Shown: piece by piece, positions 15,379 through 23,491 of the stretch
Layout: each line of letters opens with the position of its first letter
Position numbering within the stretch: the stretch's first letter is position 1
The notes under the pieces: model-generated
What the model was told of the DNA's origin: nothing
The model's database searches: none
The model's input: only the letters and a program-made list of their open reading frames with translations
Position numbers and translations under genes: made by a program
DNA from: Roseburia sp.
Lineage (GTDB): Bacteria > Bacillota > Clostridia > Lachnospirales > Lachnospiraceae
DNA: 33,184 nucleotides
Reading direction: 5' to 3'
Assembly (NCBI GenBank): GCA_019421345.1
Contig: JAHZFL010000021.1
Coordinates: 1 to 33,184 of the forward strand

Positions 15379-16764
15379 ATGAAATTCAAAAAAGTTTTGA
15401 GTTTGGCTCTGGCAGTCGTCATGGCATTCGGCGTTGCTGCGTGCGGTACGGACGCGCCGCAGGGCACAGATGCAAACAACACGAACAACGCAGTTACGGA
15501 GCCGGGGACGGAGACAGGCGCTGCGGAGAACGGAGCAGGCGGTTCGATCACAGTCGCAGCAGTTGAGACTGCCTACGGCAAGCCGATGTGGGAATCTGTG
15601 GCAAAGGCGTTTACAGAGCAGACGGGTATTGAGGTGAACCTGATCGTTGACAAGAAGCTGGAGGACATTATCACGCCGGACATGAAGGCAGGTAATTATC
15701 CTGACGTTATCATGCGTGCGGTAGGTTCTGAGCAGGCGCTTACAGAGACGTTTGTGAAAGACAACAACGTGGTTGATCTGACAGATGTCTTAGGAATGAC
15801 AGTTCCGGGCGAGAGTGCTAAGGTCGGTGATAAGATTCTTCCGGGATTTACGGATAACTCGATCACAAATCCTTACGGCGACGGCAAGACCTATCTGATG
15901 CCGATGTTCTACGGTCCGTGCGGCTTGTTCTACAATAAGAACCTGTTCGAGACAAAGGGCTGGGAGGTTCCGCAGACATGGGATCAGATGTGGGAGTTAG
16001 GCGACAAGGCGAAGGCAGAGGGCATCGCGCTGTTTACTTACCCGACAACCGGATATTTTGACGCATTCTTCTATGCGCTGCTTCATGAGAGCATGGGCAA
16101 TGAGAAGTTCCAGGAGGCGCTTCGTTACGGTGAGGGCATCTGGGATACACCGGAAGCACAGCAGGCATTTGACATTGTTGCAAAGCTTGCAACATACACA
16201 GAAAAGACAACTCCGGCAAACGCAAACGACAATGACTTCCAGAAGAATCAGCAGCTTGTGCTTGACAATAAGGCATTATTTATGCCGAACGGAAACTGGG
16301 TAATCGGTGAGATGGCAGAGGCACCCCGTGCAGAGGGGTTTGACTGGGGATTCACCGCACTTCCGGCTGTGACAGAGGGCGGCGAGAGAGCTTCCTATAC
16401 GTTCTTTGAGCAGATTTGGATGCCGAAGGGCGCGGTAAATCAGGATGCCGGAAAGCAGTTTATCGCATTTATGTATTCGGATAAGGCAGCGGAGATTTTT
16501 GCAAAGGAAGGCGGCGCAGTACAGCCGATCAATGGAATGTCTGCAAAGCTTGAGGGTGATGCAGTTACCTATTACAGCATTTATGATACAGGTGCGGTAG
16601 CGGTTATGGATGCATTTGCAACCACAGAGCCGGTAGAGGGCATCACGATCCGCGGTACGTTCTTTGATCCGGTCAACGCATTGGTAACCGGTGATAAGAC
16701 ACAGAAAGAATGGGTTGAGCAGATTAAGAAAGACAGCGATATTCTCAGAGAAAATTTGAAATAA
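15379..16764 (+). CDS. Sugar ABC transporter substrate-binding lipoprotein (NgcE-like)
   Basis: Extracellular sugar-binding protein of the family 1 solute-binding group, tethered by a lipid. The 461-residue precursor has a lipoprotein signal peptide with Cys22 in FGVAAC, then an Asn/Thr/Gly-rich linker, then the two-lobed binding domain. The overall pattern (TFFEQIWMPKGAVN, FMYSDKAAEIFA, RGTFFDPVNALVTGD) resembles the N-acetylglucosamine/diacetylchitobiose-binding NgcE group, so an amino sugar or a glycan fragment is a plausible ligand; this is inferred. AAAAGGAGG precedes the ATG. Two permease genes follow. No ATPase gene is present, so a shared MsmK-type ATPase elsewhere is likely. Confidence 0.88.
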   Translation: MKFKKVLSLALAVVMAFGVAACGTDAPQGTDANNTNNAVTEPGTETGAAENGAGGSITVAAVETAYGKPMWESVAKAFTEQTGIEVNLIVDKKLEDIITPDMKAGNYPDVIMRAVGSEQALTETFVKDNNVVDLTDVLGMTVPGESAKVGDKILPGFTDNSITNPYGDGKTYLMPMFYGPCGLFYNKNLFETKGWEVPQTWDQMWELGDKAKAEGIALFTYPTTGYFDAFFYALLHESMGNEKFQEALRYGEGIWDTPEAQQAFDIVAKLATYTEKTTPANANDNDFQKNQQLVLDNKALFMPNGNWVIGEMAEAPRAEGFDWGFTALPAVTEGGERASYTFFEQIWMPKGAVNQDAGKQFIAFMYSDKAAEIFAKEGGAVQPINGMSAKLEGDAVTYYSIYDTGAVAVMDAFATTEPVEGITIRGTFFDPVNALVTGDKTQKEWVEQIKKDSDILRENLK

Positions 16765-16774
16765 TTGAAAATTG

Positions 16775-16836
16775 ACCTGTAGGAGATCCGACAGGTATAA
16801 AAAAGCAGTCGGTGGAACATACATCGGCTGCTTTTG
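16775..16836 (+). terminator. Stem-loops after the binding-protein gene (attenuator)
   Basis: A small hairpin ACCTGT/ACAGGT (16775-16796) is followed by a 14-bp stem with two wobble pairs (16801-16814 with 16822-16835). It ends in a short CTTTTG tail. A partial terminator or mRNA-stabilising structure here would let the binding protein be made in excess over the permeases, common in such operons. Confidence 0.6.
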
Positions 16837-16837
16837 T

Positions 16838-16920
16838 TGACATAAGAGTGGCTTGCGAAGCATGTCGCTCGTTGTTTGACATAAGAGTGGCTCGCGAAGC
16901 GTGTTGCTCGTTGTTTGAAA
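16838..16920 (+). repeat. 39-nt tandem repeat upstream of the first permease gene
   Basis: Two copies of a 39-nt unit (16838-16876 and 16877-16915), each starting TGACATAAGAGTGG, with a degenerate third start at 16916 that runs into the ribosome binding site. Each copy contains a GCGAAGC core. No coding role is seen. Confidence 0.8.
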
Positions 16921-16944
16921 TAGAAGAATGGAGAGATGAAGTTC

Positions 16945-17847
16945 ATGCGTGATAGAGGAAAAGGAAAGGGAAGATTTGTATTCTTCTGTCTGGCTCCCGC
17001 AGCCATATTGTTTATCATTTTTATGATTGTTCCTACCTTTGATGTGTTTCGGATGTCCCTTTACAAATGGGGCGGATATACGGCAGATAAGGAGTTTGTG
17101 GGTCTGAAGAATTTTAAGACCTTGTTTGGAAGCGATAAGTTTTATCAGGCGTTCCAGAATACGATTTTGCTGATCGTGGTCGTTACGATCGTCACGTTTG
17201 CAATGGCTTTGATTTTTGCGGCGATTCTAAGCAGGGAAAAGATTAAGGGACAAAACTTTTTCCGTGTGATTTTCTACATTCCGAATATTTTGTCGGTTGT
17301 CGTGATCAGCGCTATTTTCTCGGCGATTTACGATCCGAATCAGGGACTTTTAAACTCGATCTTAAATTTGTTCCGGGGATCTGCAGGAGCGGAAGATCCG
17401 ATTCTTTGGCTGGGAAGCCAGAAGCTTGTGATCTACAGTATCGCGATCGCAATGGTGTGGCAGGCGATCGGCTATTACATGGTAATGTATATGGCAAGTA
17501 TGGCGAATGTGCCGGAGAGCCTTTATGAATCTGCAAATCTGGAGGGAGCAGGCAGGATCCGTCAGTTTTTCTCGATCACATTGCCGTTGATCTGGACAAA
17601 TATCCGCACGACGCTGACGTTTTTTATCATCAGTACGATCAATATGAGCTTCCTGTTTGTGAAGGCAATGACAAACGGCAACCCGGACGGTGCGTCAAAC
17701 GTATTCTTAAGCTATATGTATCAGGAGGCGTACACAAACTCCTCGTATGGATACGGTATGGCGATCGGCGCAGTAGTCTTTATCTTTTCATTTGCGCTGG
17801 CAGGTGTTTTAAATGCCGTGACCAAGCGGGATGAGATTGAATTTTAA
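16945..17847 (+). CDS. Sugar ABC transporter permease (MalF/NgcF-like)
   Basis: Inner-membrane permease with about six helices (first at roughly 10-32). The EAA loop that contacts the ATPase is SLYESANLEGAGRIRQFFSITLPL. I prefer ATG 16945 since GGAGAG then stands 9 nt upstream; ATG 16936 is abutted by it and would add three residues. Product is 300 residues, normal for the family. The second permease gene starts 13 nt after the stop, so the two form the usual heterodimer with the lipoprotein upstream. Confidence 0.92.
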   Translation: MRDRGKGKGRFVFFCLAPAAILFIIFMIVPTFDVFRMSLYKWGGYTADKEFVGLKNFKTLFGSDKFYQAFQNTILLIVVVTIVTFAMALIFAAILSREKIKGQNFFRVIFYIPNILSVVVISAIFSAIYDPNQGLLNSILNLFRGSAGAEDPILWLGSQKLVIYSIAIAMVWQAIGYYMVMYMASMANVPESLYESANLEGAGRIRQFFSITLPLIWTNIRTTLTFFIISTINMSFLFVKAMTNGNPDGASNVFLSYMYQEAYTNSSYGYGMAIGAVVFIFSFALAGVLNAVTKRDEIEF

Positions 17848-17860
17848 AGGGGAGGATCGA

Positions 17861-18754
17861 ATGAGTAAAACAAATAAAGGCGCAATTAAGGAAACATCAA
17901 AATTCGCGAAGGTTTTTATTTATTTGATGTTATTTTTCCTTGCAATTATTATTATCGTTCCCGTTGCGTGGGTGTTCATGGCTTCGATTAAGGAAAATTC
18001 AGAGTTTTACCGCAGTCCGTGGACGCTCCCTGAGGGATTCCATTTTCAGAACTTCATTGACGCATGGCAAAAGGCAAGCATGGGCTCTTTCATGTTAAAT
18101 TCCGTGATCGTGACGGCGCTTGCGATCCTGCTGCTGATCGTGATCTCGCTTCCGGCAGCGTATGTTCTGGCACGGTTTAAGTTCCGTTCGTCAAAGTTCT
18201 GGAATGTATTGTTTATGGCAGGACTTTTTATCAATGTCAACTATATCGTAGTGCCGATCTTTTTGATGCTTGGCGATGCGGATACCTATCTGCGGCAGAC
18301 GATCGGTAAGCCGTTCTTTTTAAATAATCTGTTTGTATTGGCACTGGTATATGCGGCAACGGCGCTGCCGTTTACGATCTATCTGCTGTCCGGCTATTTT
18401 AAGTCGCTGGCAAAGGATTACGAGGAGGCAGCTTATGTGGACGGCGCAGGTTATTTTCGGACGATGGTGCAGGTGATCCTTCCGATGGCAAAGCCGAGTA
18501 TCGTTACAGTCATTCTGTTTAACTTCCTTGCGTTTTGGAATGAGTATATTATTTCCATGACACTTTTGACAAAGCCGGAGCTAAAGACGCTTCCTGTCGG
18601 TCTGATGAATCTGATGGCGGCGCAGCGATCTGCCGTTCAGTATGGTCAGATGTATGCGGGACTTGTCATCGTAATGCTGCCGACGCTGATTTTGTATATG
18701 TGTGTACAGAAGAAGCTGACCGAGGGCATGACGTTAGGCGGACTGAAGGGATAA
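17861..18754 (+). CDS. Sugar ABC transporter permease (MalG/NgcG-like)
   Basis: Second permease of the importer, 297 residues, with about six helices. The EAA loop is DYEEAAYVDGAGYFRTM. AGGGGAGGATCGA precedes ATG 17861; the open frame extends 10 codons upstream into the previous gene but without a good site. It ends TLGGLKG, typical of MalG relatives. A 59-residue membrane protein gene follows 18 nt later. Confidence 0.93.
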   Translation: MSKTNKGAIKETSKFAKVFIYLMLFFLAIIIIVPVAWVFMASIKENSEFYRSPWTLPEGFHFQNFIDAWQKASMGSFMLNSVIVTALAILLLIVISLPAAYVLARFKFRSSKFWNVLFMAGLFINVNYIVVPIFLMLGDADTYLRQTIGKPFFLNNLFVLALVYAATALPFTIYLLSGYFKSLAKDYEEAAYVDGAGYFRTMVQVILPMAKPSIVTVILFNFLAFWNEYIISMTLLTKPELKTLPVGLMNLMAAQRSAVQYGQMYAGLVIVMLPTLILYMCVQKKLTEGMTLGGLKG

Positions 18755-18772
18755 GGAGGAGAGGAAGAAATT

Positions 18773-18952
18773 ATGAGCGAGAGTGCAAAAAAAGTAGTTG
18801 CAGGTATTCTGCTGGGAATTTTTTTCTGTGTGTGCGTCGCTTTGGTCGTGATCGGGCAGAGAAATATCGGTCCGGCAGGTCTTGGCATTATGCTGCTTGG
18901 TCTGGCGGGATTGATTTTTTTGCTGTGGCTGTATAACAGGCAGTACAAATAG
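18773..18952 (+). CDS. Small two-helix membrane protein in the ABC operon
   Basis: A 59-residue protein with helices at about 8-27 and 34-54, separated by a short QRNIGPAG turn and ending in NRQYK. AAGGAGGAGAGGAAGAAATT gives a strong translation signal. It may belong to DUF6903, small proteins that I recall beside clostridial ABC sugar importers, but I cannot confirm this. Its place between the permeases and the glycoside hydrolase suggests a role in transporter assembly or regulation. No catalytic residues are visible. Confidence 0.7.
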   Translation: MSESAKKVVAGILLGIFFCVCVALVVIGQRNIGPAGLGIMLLGLAGLIFLLWLYNRQYK

Positions 18953-18993
18953 AATGAAATGATAATTGGCGGGAAATGGACGAGGATACATGC

Positions 18994-21237
18994 ATGAGAG
19001 AGCAGTTAAAATTTTTAGAGCCGGTGCAGCGGTGGGATGAAGCGATTCCGCTGGGCAACGGCAGAGTTGGATGCCTGATCTGGGGGACGGCGCAGGCGCT
19101 TCGGTTCGGACTTGACAGAACGGACATCTGGGATCTATCTGTTCCGAAAAATACGGATGCGCCGGAGTTTACCTATCAAAATCTCGTGCGTCTTGCGCAC
19201 GCGGGAGATACCGATGAAATACGCCGTATTTTTGATGCGCCTTATCAGTATCCCGCGCCGACCAAGCTGCCTGCCGGAGGGCTTGTAATGTGCTTTCGGC
19301 AAGCTGCTTCGGTGGCATCGTCGCTGGATATTGAACGCGCGCAGGCGAACCTTTTGGTAGGTGTCGGGGAGAGACGGATAAAAATGGAAGCAATCTGTCA
19401 CGCTGTCAATGGAACGGGGATGATCCGTGTGGAGGCGCCGCGGCAGGCGTTTTCCGCAGAACTGCAAAACCCGCAGTATGGGTGTGCGGAGGAAACGAAG
19501 GTATGGACGTATGACCCGGATCAGAGGGAAATATCACAGGGCAGCCTGAAAAATCTCCACTACCCGCCTGTAAAGAAGGAGCGCCGGAGTGTTTCGGACA
19601 CGCTTGAACTGCTCCGCTATATCCAGCCGGCTGCGGCTGGATTTTCTTATGGAGTTATTGCGGCGATCCGGCAGACGCAGGAGAGCACGCTGATTTTTTG
19701 GAGAATTATCAGTTCGCGGGACGGCGAGGATTGGATTGCGGAAAATGAGCGGCTGCTCTGCGAGCAGATTTTGCAGGGGTATGAGGCGCATGTGAGGACG
19801 CACAGAGAATGGTGGAGCGCTTATTGGGAAAAAAGCAGCGTTAAGCTGCCGGATGTGTTGGCAAAGAGGCAATGGGATATGACAAATTATCTGTTTGCCT
19901 CATGTTCGCGCAAGGGATGTTATCCCATGCCGCTGCAGGGGGTATGGACGGCGGACGACGGATGTCTGCCGCCATGGAAGGGGGATTATCACAATGATTT
20001 GAATACCCAGTTGTGCTATTCTCATTTTTTTAAGGCGAACCATTTGGAGGAGGGTGAGAGCTTTCTTGATTTTCTCTGGAGGCTGCGTCCTGAGGCGGCG
20101 CGGTTTGCGAAGGAGTTTTATGGGACAGACGGTATTTGTCTGCCCGGTGTCATGACGATCGACGGGAAGGCTCTGGGCGGCTGGCCGATGTATTCGCTAA
20201 GCCCCACGCAGCAGATATGGCTTTGTCAGTCTTTTGATCTGTATTATCAATATACGGGAGACCGGAGATTCCTTGCAGAGAAGGCGTGGGTTTATCTGCG
20301 GGAGACGGCGCTTTGTATTACGGAGCTGCTGCAGCTTGGGGAAGATGGGAAATATTATCTGCCGGTATCCAGCTCGCCGGAGATTCACGATGACGAGGCA
20401 AAGGCATGGGTGACGCCGAACAGTAACTATGATCTGGCTCTGCTGCGGTATTTGTATCAGCGTCTGACGGATTACGCAAAAGAATTGGGCTTGGAGAAGG
20501 AGCGCCTTCGCTGGGAGCAGATTTTGGAGAGGCTGCCGGAACTTGCTGTTGACGAGAGGGGCGTTTTGCTGCTTGCACCGGATGAGGCGCTTAGGGAGTC
20601 GCATCGTCATCTGTCAAATGCAATGGCGATTTGCCCGCTTCGTCTGATCGGCTATGAGACGCCGGAGGATCGTAGGATCGTGGATGCGGTGATCGCGGAT
20701 TATGAACGGCTGGGCACCGGAATGTGGGTTGGCTTTTCCTTTTGCTGGATGTCGCATCTTTATGCGGTGCAGGGGAACGGAGAGGGGGCATGGGAGCAGC
20801 TTCGGATTTTCTGGGAAAGCTTTTGCTCAGTCAACGGTTTCCATCTGAATGGCGATTATAAAAACAGGGGCTACAGCTCATTCCATTACCGTCCGTTTAC
20901 GCTTGAGGCAAATATGTATGCGGCGGACGCCCTTCAGGAAATGCTGCTCCAGACGCAGGAGGGGCGGATACGGCTGTTTCCGGCAGTCCCGCAGGAGTGG
21001 AAAAAGAAGGGACTGGCGTTTACCGGCTTTCGGGCAGTCGGCGGGATCGTCGTATCGGCAGGTATGGAGAGCGGTCGGCTCGACTTTTTGGAACTTACCG
21101 CAGACCGGGAGCAGGAGGTCGTTGTGGAGGCGAGCTGCTTAAAGGAAGGAATGCGGGTGCGTCTTAGCGCAGGAAAAACATGGAAATGGAGGTCTTGCGA
21201 AAGAAGCGGCGATATGATAGAATGTTCCCAGATGTAA
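18994..21237 (+). CDS. GH95-like glycoside hydrolase with altered catalytic motifs
   Basis: A 747-residue cytoplasmic protein (no signal peptide) with the GH95 layout. An N-terminal beta-domain begins WDEAIPLGNGRVG. An (alpha/alpha)6 catalytic barrel carries PLQGVW (313-318), PPWKGDYHNDLN (to Asn337) and SSSPE (Glu463). A C-terminal beta domain follows FTLEANMYAADALQEMLLQ. GH95 enzymes release alpha-L-fucose or L-galactose. By eye, the catalytic Asn-x-Asn is Asp335-x-Asn337, the general acid Glu is kept (Glu463), and the usual Asp-Gly-Asn is Glu638-Ala-Asn640. Specificity may therefore differ. I choose ATG 18994 (GAGGA 7 nt before); ATG 18976 would add six residues. It follows the importer genes, suggesting intracellular cleavage of imported oligosaccharides. 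Confidence 0.8.
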   Translation: MREQLKFLEPVQRWDEAIPLGNGRVGCLIWGTAQALRFGLDRTDIWDLSVPKNTDAPEFTYQNLVRLAHAGDTDEIRRIFDAPYQYPAPTKLPAGGLVMCFRQAASVASSLDIERAQANLLVGVGERRIKMEAICHAVNGTGMIRVEAPRQAFSAELQNPQYGCAEETKVWTYDPDQREISQGSLKNLHYPPVKKERRSVSDTLELLRYIQPAAAGFSYGVIAAIRQTQESTLIFWRIISSRDGEDWIAENERLLCEQILQGYEAHVRTHREWWSAYWEKSSVKLPDVLAKRQWDMTNYLFASCSRKGCYPMPLQGVWTADDGCLPPWKGDYHNDLNTQLCYSHFFKANHLEEGESFLDFLWRLRPEAARFAKEFYGTDGICLPGVMTIDGKALGGWPMYSLSPTQQIWLCQSFDLYYQYTGDRRFLAEKAWVYLRETALCITELLQLGEDGKYYLPVSSSPEIHDDEAKAWVTPNSNYDLALLRYLYQRLTDYAKELGLEKERLRWEQILERLPELAVDERGVLLLAPDEALRESHRHLSNAMAICPLRLIGYETPEDRRIVDAVIADYERLGTGMWVGFSFCWMSHLYAVQGNGEGAWEQLRIFWESFCSVNGFHLNGDYKNRGYSSFHYRPFTLEANMYAADALQEMLLQTQEGRIRLFPAVPQEWKKKGLAFTGFRAVGGIVVSAGMESGRLDFLELTADREQEVVVEASCLKEGMRVRLSAGKTWKWRSCERSGDMIECSQM

Positions 21238-21297
21238 GGCTTTGCCTAAACAGCGGTGAAGGTATTGACCAAATCTTAAATACAAAGGAGATTATTT

Positions 21298-21750
21298 ATG
21301 GACGCAAGAAAGTTAATTCGTATTGGGGCATTATTGATTGCCGTATTCGCGGTGGTCTCCATCATTGTCGGTGTGGTGAATGTGAACAAATCACTTTCTA
21401 CCATAACGGATATGTCTGCTGAGGATGCAGCGATGGTAGAGAGCCAGTTCAATCAGGCTGGCGTGGATATGGATTCTGCTATGGGATTGGTGTCGACGAT
21501 CGGATATGTGACACTGGCAATTACGTCTGCTTTTTCCATTTTAAAGATTGTGGTAAGTCTGCTGATCTTAAAAAAGACAGACCGTTCCCATAACTTTTTC
21601 ATTGCATGGGGCACCGTATTTCTGGTGTTCGGTATCTTTGGAATCGGTATGGGGGTGAATCTTATGGGATTGTGCAACCTGCTGGCGGGCATTGTCGGAC
21701 CGGTTCTGCTGATCGTTGGAGGCACGCAGATTAAGAAGCAGATGGCATAA
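21298..21750 (+). CDS. Four-helix membrane protein of unknown function
   Basis: A 150-residue protein I do not recognise. It has helices at about 7-27, 64-90, 98-118 and 121-143, with a 35-residue acidic loop between the first two (DMSAEDAAMVESQFNQAGVD). AAAGGAGATTATTT precedes the ATG. It follows the GH95-like gene after 60 nt and precedes a strong terminator, so it is probably the last gene of the ABC operon. No known domain is evident. Confidence 0.65.
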   Translation: MDARKLIRIGALLIAVFAVVSIIVGVVNVNKSLSTITDMSAEDAAMVESQFNQAGVDMDSAMGLVSTIGYVTLAITSAFSILKIVVSLLILKKTDRSHNFFIAWGTVFLVFGIFGIGMGVNLMGLCNLLAGIVGPVLLIVGGTQIKKQMA

Positions 21751-21824
21751 GGGAAGCCGAAAATGCGTTGTTCGTTTGATGGGACGACGGATATTTTATC
21801 ATGAAATCGAAAAGCTATTTTTAG

Positions 21825-21862
21825 AAAACAGGCGGTAAGAAATATCTTACCGCCTGTTTTTG
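21825..21862 (+). terminator. Rho-independent terminator of the ABC/GH operon
   Basis: A perfect 16-bp stem: AAAACAGGCGGTAAGA (21825-21840) pairs with TCTTACCGCCTGTTTT after an AATA loop, then further T. Confidence 0.92.
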
Positions 21863-22144
21863 AAATATGAGCCCGCAGGTGTTTTTGGTCCGCCTTCCGG
21901 CTTTTATGGAAACTGCCCTGTGAAGCAAGGGAACAGTTTTGTTTGATTGTCAGTTTTGTAACAAAGAAATAAAAAAGTTTAAATATTTTATTAAATTTAT
22001 ATAATCAAAAATGCAAATGAAGTAATAAAAAGTGTAAATTAAATGGTTGGAATTCTGGTATAATATCTTAAGAAATAGAACCTTGAATGTCTTGGAAATG
22101 CATTTAGGCTCTAAGGAATATTAAGGGAGAAGGAGGATATGAAA
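21863..22144 (+). other. Control region of the aga PTS operon
   Basis: A second terminator-like hairpin (AAACTG..CAGTTT, 21910-21940) comes first. A very A+T-rich stretch (21961-22050) follows, then an extended -10 TGGTATAAT (22056-22064). A 15-mer at 22005-22019 (TCAAAAATGCAAATG) matches, in reverse complement, the control region between the two aldolase genes at 31547-31561. The leader after the promoter is about 75 nt and shows no clear riboswitch. Confidence 0.55.
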
Positions 22145-22621
22145 ATGCCAGATATTCGATTGACAAGAATTGACAACCGTCTGATCCACGGACAGGTGGC
22201 AACACAGTGGTGCGGCGTTGTAGGCGCGAATCTTCTGCTTGTTGCGAACGACGAAGTGGCAAATGACGAGTTCCGTCAGGGTCTGATGAACATGGCTGCT
22301 CCAGCGTATGCACAGACACGGTTTTTCAGCATTGAGAAGACGATCAATATCATCCACAAGGCGTCGGCAAGCCAGCATATCGCGATTATCTGCGAGTCAC
22401 CGCAGGATGTGTTAAAGCTTGTTGAAGGCGGGGTGCCGATCAAGAAGGTCAACATCGGCAATATGCATATGGCTGATGGAAAGCGTCAGGTTGCGACCTC
22501 TGTTGCAGTTGATGATGATGATGTTGCAGCATTTAAGAAGCTGCAGGAGCTTGGTGTTGAGCTTGAGATCAAGCGTGTTCCGGACACACCGGCAGAGAGC
22601 ACGGACAAATTATTCAAATAA
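22145..22621 (+). CDS. PTS IIB component, mannose family (AgaV/AgaB-like)
   Basis: Cytoplasmic phosphotransfer protein that passes phosphate from IIA to the sugar during import. It is 158 residues long. The phosphorylated residue is His15 in RIDNRLIHGQV. The sequence resembles E. coli AgaV (N-acetylgalactosamine PTS) through LVANDEVA, GGVPIKKVNIGNMH and the SVAVDDDDVAAFKKL segment. I choose ATG 22145, since AGGAGG then lies 8 nt upstream; ATG 22139 has only 2 nt. It is the first gene of the operon. Confidence 0.92.
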   Translation: MPDIRLTRIDNRLIHGQVATQWCGVVGANLLLVANDEVANDEFRQGLMNMAAPAYAQTRFFSIEKTINIIHKASASQHIAIICESPQDVLKLVEGGVPIKKVNIGNMHMADGKRQVATSVAVDDDDVAAFKKLQELGVELEIKRVPDTPAESTDKLFK

Positions 22622-22657
22622 CAATTTATTTTATGGTTTCATTGGAAAGGAGCAGAC

Positions 22658-23491
22658 ATGGGAGATATTTCAATTATCCAAGCTTTACTGGTCTTTGTGG
22701 TAGCCTTTATCATGGGTATTGATCAGTTTAGCTTCTTAGAATCCCTTTACCAGCCAATCGTTACCTGCCCGATCATCGGCGCAATTCTTGGTAACTTTGA
22801 GCTTGGTGTCGTAGTAGGTGGTGCTTACCAGTTGATTCAGATCGGAAGTATGCCGATCGGTGGTGCACAGCCGCCAAATGCAATCCTCGGCGGTATCATG
22901 GCAACTGTTTTCGCAGTTTCTCTTGGTATGGAGGCAACGGCAGACGGCGTTGGTGCGGCGATGGGTCTTGCGATTCCGTTCGCGGTATTTGGACAGTATG
23001 CAGTTACACTGACATTTACATTCATGTCCGGTATGATGGCAAAGGCTGATAAGTATGCAGAGGAAGCGAATGTGAAAGGCATCCGCAACCTGAACTTTAT
23101 TGAGATGGCAGTACTTGGTACGCTGTTTGGTGTGCTTGCAGTGGCAGGTCTCTACGGCGGTACGGCGCTCGGTGAATTATTAAAGGAGTTCTCATGGAAG
23201 TTCTCATGGGTAATGGCTGGTCTGGACGCAGCTGGCGGCGCTATGAAGTTTGTTGGATTCGCAATCCTTATGAAGGTTATGATGTCTGGTGAGATGTGGG
23301 GCTTCCTGCTCGCAGGTTTTGCAATGGCTCTGCTTTGCGGCGCAAATGCAGCAACATCCGGCGCAACACTTCTGCTCTGCGGATTCGTAGGTGTGGCAAT
23401 TGCAATCTATGACTTTACGATTCAGACAAAAATCAAGCAGAATGCAGGTGCAGGCGCAGGTTTTGTAGGAGGTGACGAGGATGGCATATAA
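22658..23491 (+). CDS. PTS IIC component, mannose family (AgaC/AgaW-like)
   Basis: Membrane channel component of the sugar PTS, 277 residues with roughly eight hydrophobic segments. The family motif GAYQLIQIGSMPIGGAQPPNA is present near residues 50-70. GAAAGGAGCAGAC precedes the ATG. Its stop overlaps the IID start region, so IIC and IID are translationally coupled. Substrate is inferred from the AgaS, NagA and aldolase genes nearby: GalNAc and/or GalN. Confidence 0.93.
   Translation: MGDISIIQALLVFVVAFIMGIDQFSFLESLYQPIVTCPIIGAILGNFELGVVVGGAYQLIQIGSMPIGGAQPPNAILGGIMATVFAVSLGMEATADGVGAAMGLAIPFAVFGQYAVTLTFTFMSGMMAKADKYAEEANVKGIRNLNFIEMAVLGTLFGVLAVAGLYGGTALGELLKEFSWKFSWVMAGLDAAGGAMKFVGFAILMKVMMSGEMWGFLLAGFAMALLCGANAATSGATLLLCGFVGVAIAIYDFTIQTKIKQNAGAGAGFVGGDEDGI

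Noticed and set aside
16581..17018. Minus-strand open frame with repeated KQRAT-ASHSYV segments
   Set aside because: The protein repeat is simply the 39-nt DNA tandem repeat read on the wrong strand; it overlaps two real genes.
18976..18993. Start of the GH95-like gene at ATG 18976
   Set aside because: The next in-frame ATG (18994) has a better-spaced GAGGA site; the six extra residues add no family similarity. The choice is not certain.
22020..22138. Sigma-54 (-24/-12) promoter for the mannose-family PTS operon
   Set aside because: No TGGCAC-N5-TTGC element is present; an extended sigma-A -10 box is, and no LevR-type activator lies nearby.
22065..22138. Riboswitch or glmS ribozyme in the PTS leader
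   Set aside because: Only about 75 nt with weak pairing; I could not form any known amino-sugar RNA motif.
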